Source: Micromussa lordhowensis (Eukaryota; Cnidaria; Anthozoa; Scleractinia; Lobophylliidae). Taken from it: a stretch of 64,000 nt of DNA. A program made the translations under genes and the position numbers. Numbering within the stretch: the first letter of the stretch is position 1; each line of letters opens with the position of its first letter. The notes beneath the pieces are model-generated. The model searched no databases, was not told where the DNA came from, and was given only the letters and a program-made list of their open reading frames with translations. The stretch is taken from the NCBI GenBank assembly GCA_964020085.1, contig OZ026597.1:15262015-15326014 (forward strand), in the 5' to 3' direction. Of this stretch, positions 10,527 through 23,242 are shown piece after piece.

Positions 10527-12422
10527 GATAGGAAACCAAGAAATTATTTTTGCTTGTACAACTTTCAAGAGCTGGGAGATGAGCGAACTATAAAAAGCAC
10601 TATCCACTGGTTTGGTATTAGGGCTACTATTCTAATTTAATCAAGTGTCTCCCCTTTCCCAATCCCCATATCCTCCTACACCGAACCCCTTCAAACCCCC
10701 ACCCCCCCCCCCCCCCTCCACAGATACATAATAAATTCGGTCACAAAGAGTGCGGTCCTGTGGCCACAACGCACACACATGCAGGGCAAGCCTAAGATAA
10801 ATCCTTAATTCTACTTGGAAAAACTCAAAACTGGGATGAAGCACATTTTACCTACGCCAACTCCTCTAAATAACTCAATCAATTTTTCTCACCTCGCTCA
10901 GCTCTGATCAAGTCGAATCGCCGCGCAACACTGACCTCTCTCCAGCTCTTTATGAGATATTCACCAACATGCTCTACCTAAGTATAACAAATTTACACAA
11001 TTAAAAATAGGAGCTCGCCCTTAGAAACGAGGAATCAGAGCAGATCAACGCCGTACCTGCTTATTAAAATGTCAGCCTCAGGTTTGGCGGCTTCACAACA
11101 TGGCGGAAGGAACTGTCGTTACGAAGCACGATGGGAAGTTTTATGTCACTCGCGAGTCACCCACGCGAGTTCTTGAAGTACTGTATTTAGTCTCGAGAGA
11201 AAATAAGAGTGCAGAAATATTAACTCATTGCAGGTTACGTACGAAATGATAGAATAGAGTGAATTATATCAAAGACAATAAACCATCCCCGGAAATAGTC
11301 CCCCAAATCTTTGGCACAAAAATCCTACCCCTGATACGCCCTCATCACCTTCGGCTTCACCTCCACTCCGGCACGCCAAATACGATTGAAAGCCCTCGCA
11401 GCGCATATTTATTATCGATTTTAGCTTTAAAAGAAAATATACTGGCCTCTTCTGGTAGTACAAGAAGGCTGCTATTGGAGATGATGTTTTTTCTGCTCCG
11501 CTCTCCAATTGCATTTGCCCTTCTCAGAAACAGTCAATCACACTTCGAGCGTCGATCTTTCTCTGTAACATTTTACCTCCGTCTTCGGGTGACTTCGAGG
11601 TCCCCTGTGAGGTATATTGCATACGAATACATAGTGGTTCTGATCAGTAAAGAAGCCTTTAATTTCAAACAGTATGTACTTTTGGGTAAGCCAGCTTTGT
11701 GTGTAGTAACTGAACAAACTGTATTGCGTTGAAATGTATGACATCGTTTCATTTTTCATTCGAACATTTTCTGCCAATTTGTCTGGCATTTTATTTCGAT
11801 ACACGTTGTAGGAAAACTATTTATCGTTTCACCAAACGTTTCAAGAAGTAAAAATCAAGTTTGCACTAGAATAGAGTAGTCCTTGGAAAGAGTGGAGTGG
11901 CATTTTTTTTTTCAGTTTAATAGCATCGAATACGTTTCCGCGGGGCACCTATCAGCCGATAGTTCCTCGACAGGAACACTCTATGTCCTCTATTTTTTAA
12001 ATAGAAATCTCGAGATCGTAATCTGATTGTTAAATAAAAACACGAGTGGAAGTTTAATACAGCGGGAAATGGAGTGTGCACACAAGCCGCAAGAGAGTGT
12101 TTCCACAACTCTTTCAAGTTCTTGCAAACTTTCAAGAGCGTTTCTGTAACTCGATAGAAACACGGAAAAAAGTATATATATTTTGTCAAATAAAAAAACA
12201 ACAACCCTGAAAGCTTATAATATAACAAAGGGCGTGGAAACAATCACAAACGGCTTGCGTGTGTACAACTTGTTCTATTTCAGTAGAAAACCCTGCAAGG
12301 AAACGAAAGCAGAACCACTCGTTTATTTCGACTATCAAAATACAAATTATATTTGGACGCGTGATAGTGTTCATCTCGTGCTCCAATAAACGTACAAGTA
12401 TATTACGGTTTGGTACTTTTCT
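10527..12422. other. Gene-poor interval with a possible promoter near 11.1 kb
   Basis: A C-homopolymer run lies at 10700-10717. At 11097-11107 AACATGGCGGAAG resembles a YY1-type initiator, with GC-richer DNA around it. On the minus strand a donor-like AAGCAG/GTACGG occurs near 11060. No downstream coding exon could be tied to it. The 157-codon frame at 11259-11732 has no recognisable domain and I do not call it a gene. Confidence 0.35.
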
Positions 12423-12597
12423 ACCTGGGTAAGGGTAAAGTCTGCATACGAGCCAAGTGGCTCATCAGGCCGGAGCTTATCCCGGTTTCTGTAGCATGGA
12501 GCGACTATATTTTTTTCCCTTAACTTTATAGCTTTAGGTATTGGGGTTTTTTGTTTTTAAATGTTATATGCACGTACGTATTCTGAACGAGCTCCAT

Positions 12598-12955
12598 GAG
12601 CTCCTAGACGTATCGTGGGTCAGGAGCCCATCACTAGGAGCTTGCAACTCCAATACTAAGCCTATGTCACGGCATTTTTACAGACCGGTCTATTTTTAGA
12701 CTTCTTTTCCCGCAAAATAGGTCAGTTCCGTTCTACACGAGCGCACATCGGTAAGGGAAACAAAATTTAATCTTCCAGTGAAAATGCCGATGTCAATTAA
12801 AGAATCAAGTCCGCGCTTAAGATTTGTCACTGTTGTCCCTGCGGGAGTCTGAATTCGCGGTAAATTCAAGCTAAAAATAGACAGGTCTGTGAAAACGCCG
12901 TGACAGGAATATGGGGTAGTTGCTGGCTCCTAGTGATGGGCTCCTGCGTGGGTAA
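12598..12955. repeat. Foldback element inserted in a SINE
   Basis: Left arm contains CAGGAGCCCATCACTAGGAG and GTCACGGCATTTTTACAGAC; right arm contains the complements CTCCTAGTGATGGGCTCCTG and GTGAAAACGCCGTGAC. Arms of roughly 100 bp pair imperfectly. The right end runs straight into the GTATT satellite. Confidence 0.7.
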
Positions 12956-12957
12956 AT

Positions 12958-13107
12958 AAAGTATTGTATCGTATCGTATTGTATTGTATCGTATCGTATC
13001 GTATCGTATTGTATTGTATTGTATTGTATTGTATTGTATTGTATTGTATTGTATTGTATTGTATTGTATTGTATTGTATTGTATTGTATTGTATTGTATT
13101 GTATTGT
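12958..13107. repeat. GTATT/GTATC pentanucleotide satellite
   Basis: About 30 copies of a 5-bp unit. Blocks of GTATC occur only in the first third; the remainder is almost pure GTATT. The repeat lies at the junction between the foldback and the SINE body. Confidence 0.9.
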
Positions 13108-13330
13108 AGGAATATTTCTGCTCCCCCATGGATGGGATGCTAGTCAATCGCAGGGTTACCCCCAGCATTAAATTCGCTGGTACCCATTTATACACCTGGG
13201 CAGAGAGAGGCACTGTGAGAGTTAAGTGTCTTGCCCAAGAACACAACACACTGTCCGCGGCCAGGGCTCAAACCCGGACCGCTCGATCCAGAGACTAGCA
13301 CACTAACCACGAGGCCACCGCGCCCTCCAC

Positions 13331-14571
13331 ACTTCTCTACCTGAACAAAGCATAATTTTTACCTTGACTTCATTTAAATAGTAATTATATCAGTTCAACC
13401 CAAAGAATCACTCCTGACAGGCCATATCTTTTATTTCATTGTTTCAGCAATTGTAAAGCACTGAGTTTAGTCTAATTTGTGCTCAAGACAAAGAAACCTC
13501 GTATTGAGCAGTGTACTCCTGAATGTGACCAGTATAGATAAATGTAGCAAAACTCTCTAAAAATGTTTTTATCACAACTGAGAAATAATCGAATGAAGAA
13601 CTTGATTCTAATGCTCTTGGCTATTTAAATAAATTACATCTAAAATGTGCACATTCAGTTGGGAATCGAAGGTTTGTTGTAACGTTTAATTTTATTAACA
13701 CAACCAGCTGAATGCGCTAGCGGGTTCGGGATTTCCATTCTAAAACTGTTGACGCATTATTTGAAGTTTGATAGTTCAGGATTCAATGACTGCAGAATGT
13801 TTCTCATTTCTCAGCAACATCCATACACAATATATAGATGAAAAAATTTGCCTCAACAGAGCGTCAGACACTCGAAATATCGTAGATTGCAATAATCGTT
13901 CACGCATGGTCTGTATCGTCTTACTTTCTCAACATTCGAGACCCAAGCATAAAACTCTTTCGAAGTTTATAACTGATATAAACTGAGATTTAAAATTGTA
14001 GTCCATAACATGCTCTTCGGGTGATTCACTGACATCGTCCATACATCGCCGAGTCGACAAATAATAAAATCTGATATAACGGTGTACTTGACTTTTTTCA
14101 GTCAATACGGTGAACGTTAATATACTGGGCAATGTTAATCTTATCGTCAATAGTACTGGAGCACTGAGTTAATGATGTATGGTTTAGGAAATGTCTCTCT
14201 GACTCGCTTCTTCCATTTTTTGATGGCAATTATTTCATGAACGGTGTTAAGGAAAGCTTTCGCTTGCGATAACTCCATTGATATATTTATCTTTCTCTGT
14301 GCAGTAGTAAAACTTTTCAAGTTTTTACTTGCCGGCCATTTCAAGTAGACAATAAATTATGTATGCTTATATATTCAACGCTTGTGTATGTTACTTCGGA
14401 TTCTGCGGAGCCAATATAGCTAAATGCTTTTCCAGATATGAACTGTTTTCGTCTGTGTAATGATCATCCAGGTTTCTCGATTTCCACGTGCGATCTGTTT
14501 CAGCTTCCTTCAGGAAAAGTAGTGATCATTAAATCGCCTTTGTGTTCCATTTGTTTCGGTCCTTGTTACTG
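13331..14571. other. No gene recognised
   Basis: AT-rich DNA with short frames. A minus-strand stretch at 14292-14162 (about 43 codons after an AG) has some protein-like composition (KKWKKRVRETFPKP), but I could not join it to a start. Confidence 0.4.
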
Positions 14572-14691
14572 CTACGCAAACACAACGGACTTTATGATAA
14601 TTGCTACGAAGACAAGGATTAGAGTCATATACGCTACGAAAAGCTCCAAGTCGAATTCGCCGTCTTCAGAGCCGGGAGCTGTAGAGTTCAT
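14572..14691 (-). CDS. Candidate 39-residue single-pass membrane micropeptide
   Basis: An ATG at 14691 opens 39 codons to a TAG at 14572-14574. The product starts with a short acidic, polar head (MNSTAPGSEDGEFDLELF) and continues as one strongly hydrophobic helix of about 22 residues with a single lysine near its end (IIIKSVVFA). That layout fits small membrane proteins such as the regulin-type micropeptides that bind ion pumps, but there is no specific signature and I claim no function. The start has G at -3. A different-frame ATG lies about 20 bases upstream, which would reduce translation if both are in the same mRNA. A perfect CRE palindrome sits about 310 bp upstream. It could equally be an exon of a larger gene or chance. 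Confidence 0.35.
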   Translation of the reverse strand: MNSTAPGSEDGEFDLELFVAYMTLILVFVAIIIKSVVFA

Positions 14692-14993
14692 GGCAGTTGA
14701 CCAGAATCATGAACTTTGAATTCTTGAATTCCAAGTTCAGTCTTTCCCCTTTCAAGATTACGGCGTACTGTTGGAATGCTTTCCTGCCGAATCCATAAGT
14801 GTTTGAATTTCTATGTCAAACCATCGGATAAAGAAAGCACGTCTATCATATCTACTCCGAGCGGAATTCGTCCCGTTTTCGTTACTGTATGGCAATGCCT
14901 AACTGGGTCAGGATCGGCGAAGTTATTTCGTGATAAAAGCTATCATAAAGGACATAAGCTGTATTGTTTTTCTGGTTCGCCAAAATCTGAAGG

Positions 14994-15007
14994 TTGTGAC
15001 GTCACAA
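14994..15007. promoter_or_regulatory. Perfect CRE palindrome (TTGTGACGTCACAA)
   Basis: A 14-bp palindrome with the full TGACGTCA CREB/ATF core at 14997-15004, about 310 bp upstream of the minus-strand micropeptide frame. A TATAAATA-like string occurs on the plus strand near 15110. Function is inferred from the motif only. Confidence 0.4.
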
Positions 15008-15640
15008 ATGGCTTAATCGTGCCCTCTTGCTAACAATGCGTTAATTTAAATGACAATTAATTAGGAGTCGTTTTAGTCTTTTATTCACGATCTTGCGGGC
15101 CGAAGAGGCATATAAATACGAAAAATAGATTTCAAGTGAACTTAGGTGGCTAGTGTAGAACGTTCACATCGTATTCTCTGCAAAATGAAACAAAATTAAA
15201 TTATCTTTTTCTGTCGCTTGCGCGTTTTATAGCTCATTAACAACTGAGTAATAAATGTATTCTAGTGCAAAATGCTAATCAGCTTCATTGAATATACCAA
15301 GAGAGGAAAACGAAAAGATTGCGTTCTCGTAAAGCAAGCGTAACTTTTGAAATTTATTTTTAGAATCAGGGCCTGATTTGTGATGCTTTTTCTGTAAATT
15401 CTTGTTAACCGACCTACGCTAATTTTCAAATGTAGTTTTTCTAATAATAATTGTCATCATACTTTTATTGCAAGGGCTCAAAATCAAGTCAAGTCTAACT
15501 GAAATTCATCTTGAAACAAATGTGGTATTATATGTCATTGTACATCCGAAACTCCCATGAGCGGACACCCTCGGGGCCAGAAAAAGTGTCCACTTAAGAC
15601 AGGCAAGTGTCCGCTATGGTTAAAAATGCAGTGTTTGTAT
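15008..15640. other. No gene recognised
   Basis: AT-rich, short frames. 15545-15620 has a small inverted pattern (GAGCGGACACC ... GTGTCCACTT ... AAGTGTCCGCT) that looks like a worn repeat end. Confidence 0.4.
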
Positions 15641-15642
15641 GT

Positions 15643-16163
15643 AGCTGGGGCCATTATTAAGTGTACTCTTAAGAGAGGTGCCTCCCGTGACATCCCGCGA
15701 GCCTCTCAATCGTGCCGTCAGAATAGTTTCTGAGCCCTTTTCACGGTTACCTCTGCTCATTTGCATTACAATGAAATCTAGCATGTATGTGAGGCAATTT
15801 CGGGCTATTGCCGGTTTTCACATGACGTCACTAAAATTCAAACTACAAAACTATTGATCCTATTGATATTTTACTTTAATGAGGTATAAGAGCAGCTGAA
15901 AACTAATATTTAGACGATTTTTTGTCCCGAATGGGTTCTTGGTTTTGCGATAGGTTCTGCTTGAATTTCTAAGCTTTTGCGTGACGCTGCATTTACATGA
16001 CGGCCGGGTTGTTTAAAAAGTGACTTATTTCGGGACTTATTTCGGGAAATGTGGCTATCTGAACGGGTTCTTGTATTAGGAAAAGTATTATTTTAAAGTT
16101 TTTGAGTTCCTCGAGAGATGAATTTACGCTTTTGTAATAAAACTCAGTGACAGATGTTTCTGT

Positions 16164-16194
<31 letters not shown>

Positions 16195-16600
16195 AGATGG
16201 GCACCAACATGGCGTCCCATACAAATCTCTATAAATTTGGATGACACACTTCTGCGAATAGCGCGCGAATTAAAAACAGCAGAGACCTGATTCTTGGCGA
16301 GGTTGTTTATATTTCAATCATCTATCATATCCCAGATTCTTGAATTTATTTATTGAACGGTTACGATTTTTAGTTTTGATCACGTGACTGATGAAAACCG
16401 AGAATTTTGCAGTTTTAACCCGAAATCGCCTCGCATCCATGTTTGATTACATTGTAATGCAAATGAGAAAAACTAACCGTGAAAAGGGCTATTCGTCCCT
16501 CAATCCCCAGAAATTACATAATAGCCCGAAATCGCCTCACATACATGCTAGGTTATATTGTAATGCAAATGAGCAAAGTTAACAGTCAGAAGGGCTATTA
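15643..16600. repeat. Large imperfect foldback region
   Basis: 15725-15812 reads as the reverse complement of 16520-16600, and a second worn copy lies at 16425-16495 (shared CATTGTAATGCAAATGAG, CCCGAAATCGCCTC, AAAAGGGCT). Inside, CGGTTTTCACATGACGTCAC at 15812-15831 faces GTCACGTGATCAAAACT-like sequence at about 16365-16400 on the other strand. The block looks like nested inverted-repeat transposons. Confidence 0.6.
16175..16214. repeat. Perfect 40-bp palindrome
   Basis: CGCCATGTTGGTGCCCATCT is followed at once by its exact complement, AGATGGGCACCAACATGGCG. No spacer and no mismatch. It lies at the centre of the 15.6-16.6 kb foldback region. Confidence 0.95.
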
Positions 16601-17140
16601 TTCATGTATAAGTCTGTCTTTTGATTGATCATAAGTAAGAACCAATCAGAATGCGAGAATAATTTGACTTGATCAGGAGCTCCTGGCTTGATATATAGAC
16701 CGCTTTTGTTGATCAATGGAAACTTTGAAAGTGAATCTCAAGTTAGCAAGAATTACACTGAACCATAGCTTGGTTGCTGCATTTTTAGGCTCTTCTGCAA
16801 AATAGTTAATTTAATTGGCTCCTATGTTAATTTCTAGGACTGCTAAGAGGGTCTCAATGGAGTTAAAATGTTAACTGTAAGAAATGTTAGCCACGAAAGC
16901 GGAAGCCTCAAGATCTCTTGTCAAGACGTTTTTGTGTCTTGTCTCGAGACTTAGTATCTATAGCTTCAGCATATTCAGTATACCTATAGCTTATTATTTA
17001 TAGCTAAAATACTAACCGTGAGCCGTAAAAGCCACCACCTCATTTTGTGACAAGTCTGCTAAATATTCCTCAGTAGTATAGTTTAGTTTAAAGAAAATTT
17101 TACTAAGAAGCTCTCAAAACTTTTTACATTGTATACTCCC

Positions 17141-17330
17141 AGGTATACACCTTAGTCTTATTCCAAAATGGCCACCATTTACTGGTCTTTTGTTTGCCTT
17201 CAAATTAGCTCTGGTTGCCTCGTTCATAAACTTGAAATTCAAAAGAATATTTTCCCTTGAACGAGGCTAATTTGCAAGCAAACAAAAGAACACTAAAATG
17301 GCGGCCATTTTGGAATAAGGTGTATACACT
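17141..17330. repeat. 190-bp foldback element
   Basis: Arms of about 55 bp: GGTATACACCTTAGTC.. then TTCCAAAATGGCCACCATTT on the left, and AAATGGCGGCCATTTTGGAA then GGTGTATACACT on the right. The loop is about 75 bp and AT-rich. Confidence 0.75.
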
Positions 17331-20300
17331 GAACGTTTACGTTCATTGAGATCATCAGCGTTTTAGCCACTGTTCACGCTTGGCTTTGGAGGAAACGAAG
17401 ATTCGTAAAAACGTTAACAACACACACTTCCGTCCCGAACTTAACGAAAAAGCTCAGTCATTTCCGTCAACTCACTTTATCAACGGTGGCATTTTGCGTT
17501 ACGTAATCTTTATTCAAGTCTAAGTGATAAGAACACCAGGTGTTTCGTTTTTTCAGACCTGGCACTCTGATGATGCTCTCAAAGTAGGTACCAGTGTTTT
17601 TTAAATTAAATTCCTGATGTTTTTTCCTTCCACCCATAACAATCCTTAAAATCAATTGATACTCTTTGTGGACCTCACAGCGTTAGCACATATCTGGGAT
17701 TAAAAAAGAATCAATGGCCCACCGATTTCAATGCAATGTTACGGTTATCACGGGTCAAAATCTGCTCTGCTAAGTTCCCCCCTGCGGCGCTACTCCACCT
17801 ACAGCTAAACTGAAGAAAATGCGCACTGCATGCTGTTTTCTTCGCACATGCTTTGTACCACGGAAATGTCTTCTTGCAAAGTATGTGTCTAGTAATGAAG
17901 TAAAACAGTTAATTCGAAATTGGTTTGAAAACACTTGATTGAAGAGAGCGAATAAAACAAAAGAGTCTATTTTCAGTAAAGGTGTCAGAGACGTCGGCAT
18001 GGAAACGAGCATTTGTCTAAGTTGCTTTTGAGAGTTTCTAACAATGAAACCTTGTACTTGACTGCAGGTTTCAACTTAAGCACCCGGATATTCCTTAAAT
18101 TTTTTATCATACTGTAGTCGGTTTCTTGAAAAGCTTTGCTAACAATTTACGTAACTTTACTGACTTATTTATTCCAAAAGTAACGGACCATAAAAATTCC
18201 TTGCATGCTTATAACTTGGCTAACTTGTGAGGTTAACATAGCTTGCCACGCGTTAATAGTATGTTTAACAGTGACTTCTGTGAAATACGCTTCGTTCTTT
18301 TATATTTTGACTAAGTGAATCAACTTAACAGATGGTGTTTAACGCTTCGATCGCATTCCACTCATACGCCCGTTTTAATGACATAAACACCATTGTGGTG
18401 ATTGATAAACACAACATATTTGCACTTGACCATCACGTTTGAGTAATCATGTGTGGTAACCCCAATATCATACGACAGGTCCAGGCGCGTGACTACTCAC
18501 GAGATATTAATTACCGAACGGCACGTGCTACGAAACGTGCGAACAATTTCCCTGTGTATTTTTAAGTAATTACAAATTACCTGCCCAAATATCTCGCGTT
18601 TCCCGCGCTCTCCTGTGAATACCGTCTTGAGCAAGACGTGGAATAGTTTCAGTTAAGTTTTCCTCGAAAAGTGTTCCACCCTCACCGTTACACTATTGCA
18701 TTCAGCGTTCATTTCCTGGTGGTACGGGCGGAATTTACAACCTACATTTGTTACGCGTTTCCTACTCCCTCAATCCCTCAAAATTATTTCCGCGAAAACA
18801 AAGCACGTACGAACCCGCCGAAATTCTTTGATCGGTGCAACCTAAGTAAAAGTTAGTCCAAATAGATCTTCTGTTATTTTATATTTCCTCAGTTTCTATC
18901 CAGGGTCCCAGCGTTTTCTCTTTTGAAATATGTGGTACAGATTTCGTTTGTTTCCTTGTTGAATTTTGTCTCAGCTCAATGCATTCTTTAATACCAGTCT
19001 CTTTTTTTTCTAGGTTCATCTCAGTGATTTTCAGCTTTTGTTTAACAATGGCGCTATCTTTTAACTACTGAAATTACAGCTTAGAAAAATCTAATTTCCT
19101 TGTTTCCAAAATTGCCAGAATAACAATCGTTTCCTTAGGAGCTATGTTTATTTCCTTGCGGTTACCGCTAAATCTTACATCAAAATTCAGGTACTGTTAT
19201 GAGGTTTGAACTAATGACAGTCATTATTTTCCACGGACATCAATCACCTTGCTTAAACGAACTTTTGACATTTTCATCCATTCTTAGCCTTAAGCCTTAA
19301 CCGCAAAATAAATTACTGTATCGTTAGAACTCAGTTAACTGCTGACAAAACTGCCAAGTGACAAGGAAATTGAAAGACTCCATGGGGGTTCTCAATAACT
19401 AGGCAATGCCGATATTTCAAAGTTTTACACAATGGAGCGAGGAATTAATAAAGAGGGCAGAACTTTGAAAATAGATTTCTCTCATTTTTCATTAGCAGAT
19501 TAAACAAAAAAGCCGACACAAGCGCACAGTGGGTAGAATGACAAACTTGAAACGATACATATTCAACTAAACTTTAATATAGTTCTGTGAATTTGCGGGG
19601 AGATCGAGTCAAGAAGTTAATCGTTTTTGGTGCTGATCGATGTATTTGTATTGTTTGTGGAAATCAGAAATTGACCCGATCTTATCACTTTCGAAGGCCA
19701 GTTGAGGTAAGGAGATGAGCAAAAGGGTTGCTTGGAAACATTTTCCCCGGGGAATACATCCCCTAAAACCCCAGGGGTACTTGAAAAAGCTTTGAGCAGG
19801 ATTGTCATCTCCATTCTAGGCATATGCTGATATTCATGAGTAATCTTTTGGAAAGTTTCCCGGGTCTTGTTAAGCTCAACTATATGGAATGCCACAGTCA
19901 CAAAGTCTTCATCTAACAACTATGCTGGTACAAATTTTAAATGTATTCCACAAGGAATTATGTCAGATTTGGAACAAACGCCTAAACCCTAATGTGGAAA
20001 TGAAATCACTTCAGTTGGAGTCTATCGCGTCCATTACGTAATCCCTAAAACACTGACTACCATCTATCTTCAAGTGAATAGCTGAGAGAATGTCAAGAAA
20101 TTATTGTCAAGTACAGTCGGACGATAGAAGCTCAACAAAAGAAGATTCCATTACGAAGTGGGGATTACTAATTATAACTACCCTTCCAAAGAGGGGAACT
20201 GAGTGGATTTAACTCAAATCCGGAAAACGCGAGGCGTTTTTTTAAGTGGCTAGAAATCATTTTTGCAATCCGTTTTGCAACTTGAAATTAAAATAGGTAC

Positions 20301-23242
20301 AGACTTGATTCTTGAATTCTAAGGAGGAGAAATGGCGTACAGCAGCGATTTCTTTACTTCTTAGTCAAAGCATTCTACAATGGATTTATTCCGTGTGCAG
20401 ACAAAATGCAAACAGTTGATAGGTAACTGGATTTATCAGGATTATAATTACAAGTATCTTTAAGAAAAAACAAGTAACGGATATCCTGCAGTCATTGAAT
20501 GGATTTCTCAGACGTTTTTTTATCAGAGTTGGCTCTATTAATAGCGGGATAAGAGAGTAAGAGCTTTCATGCGGGACAAAAGCTTATTTACTTCATATAC
20601 ACCAACTGTAAATTTATGTCTGAACACGGAATGACGATTTTGCAAAAGATTATTAATTGGACTTGTTCTTGTTGAGTTATGCTTATTTTATCCTGCGATC
20701 AGGCGGGGTTTTTTCTGAATGATAGGGAGGGTGTGATCGCAGGTTATTCCTATTTTGGCTACGACGGGCACTAAGACAAATAATTATATCGCAATTGTTT
20801 AAAGACAAGCTACTATTCAGAGAGATTGTGAGCTGTTTTATAAACAAAAATACGTATAGCACGGATTTGTGGATTTTACACATCCATGCCTGAATTTAGC
20901 TTATTACTAAACTGGCACGTTATGTCGAGTCACACTTTTCATCATTGGACTATTTTGGCGGTGAGACAAACAAATATTTATAGCATCTGTTGGTTTTATT
21001 GAGCCGAGAATGACTGGATTAAGCTGTTTGATAAAAAACATTAAACAACGTTTAGAACATTCACCCAATCTTCGGTTCATGGAAGGGGTACATGAGTTTT
21101 GACGGTTTTGGAAAACTACTTTAGAGTCTTCGTGTTATGCAACTATATCAAAGATCATAGTATAAACGCCCTTGTCTGTTTCAGTTGGTTCATGATCTCA
21201 GTCGGTTCATCTTGGCGAGATTTGATAAAACTGATAAGACAGATATGCTATACTGAGTCAGCTTAAGCATTACTCATGGGAAGGAAATTTAACCCTCGTG
21301 GCTTCTGCACCTTACGCAATAATGACAAGATTCACGAGGATTTCATAAAACTGCTTTCTCAATGGAATCAGCTCTATTAATGGCCTTGATTCATAAACTG
21401 TCCCATGACTTCACATCGGTAACCAAAACCCACAACAAAACGCGTTATTTGACATGCTTTAGGGACACTGTTCCTCTCTTTGAAACCCCTGTGGTTGTCA
21501 ATGGAGTACAAAAGGGAAGGTAAAGCATCACTGAATAGAACTGCATCGCGTAAACAAGAGTTAACAAAAGCTCACTGATGATGTAAGGTGTTAAATGGTA
21601 ATCTGTAGTAGGCTCCTATCTGATTTCACGGCCGAAGCGACTTTTGCTCGTTCATAGTCCGGTCAGAAGAAGATGACAGATTTATAATGATGTTAAATTG
21701 GCCCATATAAAACTGAAATTGCACTTTGGACTGCGTGTCGATGAATTCCGTTCTCTAATTGCGGTTGTCTATTTGTTTGTGATATGTAGCAAAACAAAAA
21801 TATTGATCGTAATGCTCAGTTAGTGTGACTTAAAACACTAGTGAGTCAAAAATCCTTCGGTGAACAACAGAAAATATTGTAAAGGGTTGTTTGTGTTGTG
21901 ATTTCTGAAGTCTTTCACAGTCTTAACATTGGTACGCTTAAGCCGGAAAAACTCAACTTCGTTGTTTCATAGAAGGAAAACATACTTATAGACACAAAGA
22001 GTGCTAACAAAATTCTCACTTCTTGACCGCCAATAATTCTTCAGGACCCCTGCGGCGAAAAACCTTCGGAATTGCCGCTCACATCCAACGCAACCACTGA
22101 CGTCGGAAAAATTATGATTCTTCTTGGTTGGTTGGCAAAGCAGAAGAAAGAATAGACCCTAAGCCCGTATAAACTTAGCCGCAAGTATCTTCAAAACGAA
22201 AACAGATAAAGGGTCGTTATATGATGCAACGTGGGACAAACATCTGTACATGTCCGTTTACTTTAACAGTAAATGCCCTGCGCGTAAACTAATTATCGCA
22301 TTAAAAGAAATTCCAGATTAATGCCTTTTAGAAAGAAGCTCTAGAGTTTTGCATAAAAATAAAGGCAAACATCGACTGGACCAAATGGATTAACAGTCTG
22401 TCATTGCAATCTATTCCAGGCGCATATTGTTTGCAGCCGATTCCTCTTTGTAACTTACTTAAGTTTTAATTAGTTCTCTGCGAAGTTAATCTTTTGCTTT
22501 TGTTGATTTCATTGTGGGTTTGGGGCTTAGGGACGTCAGTTTAATTTAAATTCTGTCATGGGCAGAAAATGATGTATTAATGCCATTATTTACTCGTCGC
22601 CTAAAGTGTCATACAAAAGATTGAGTTATTTAAATCATTACAATATCTGAATACAAGCAAGGTCGCCCTCCTCGCATCAAAATGTAACTTTTATGCACGA
22701 GTCACTTTTGAAGTCTAACTTGTGTGTCCCCTTTACAGGGCTTTTGCCAGTTTTGGGGTTCACTGCAATTACGTAGACAATGTAAAGCGACAATCAGGCG
22801 TTTGTCCACAAGGGACGATTGAGTCATTGAACAATGAGTGACTTTGGACCAATGAAACTCACTGTTGCTATATGAGGTCACGGTGAAATTATATAATAAT
22901 ATAACGCCTTCAAATGCATTTGCATTCGCAAATGATTGATACATTCTTATCCACAATGACTTTAATTTAATTGCTCCAATGACGTGAACAAGTTAAAATG
23001 ATGAGATGGTAGAGTCGATGTATTTGTAATTGGCTTCAACAAGTCTTACACCTCGAACGCTATAGCTAATTAAATTGCGTGATAGCGATCGATATTAACG
23101 CATGCCAAGTGCGTTCTTAGCTTGGGTATTATTACAATAGGTTTGAAACTCTATACACCAGCTCAGTTGGACGTAAACACGAGATCTGGATAAATATTGT
23201 CCGCGTTCGGACGAAGTGATTTCATCAGATCAAGACACTGAG
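17331..23242. other. Gene-poor interval, about 5.9 kb
   Basis: No frame above 100 codons and no recognisable domain. The largest frame (19919-19617, minus, about 100 codons) has protein-like composition but no motif or clean splice border. The last few hundred bases should hold the promoter of the gene at 23439; I see no clear TATA box. Confidence 0.5.

Larger units (their letters stand above)
12423..13330 (-). mobile_element. tRNA-derived SINE split by a later insertion
   Basis: 13108-13330 is the reverse complement of the tRNA-like head and body of the same SINE that is intact at 61397-61695 (head with GTGGCCTCGTGGTTAGTGTG, then ACAGTGTGTTGTGTTCTTGG). 12423-12510 is the reverse complement of its 3' end (GAAACCGGGATAAGCTCCGG, then GAGCCACTTGGCTCG). 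In the intact copy the two parts are contiguous; here about 600 bp of foldback DNA and a pentanucleotide satellite separate them. Confidence 0.75.

Noticed and set aside
11259..11732. 157-codon plus-strand open frame
   Set aside because: No domain, skewed composition, and a minus-strand frame of similar length in the same place; looks like chance.
12866..13249. 127-codon minus-strand frame with NTIQY repeats
   Set aside because: Simply the translation of the GTATT satellite.
19617..19919. 100-codon minus-strand frame
   Set aside because: Protein-like composition but no motif, no acceptor or donor, and no partner exon found.
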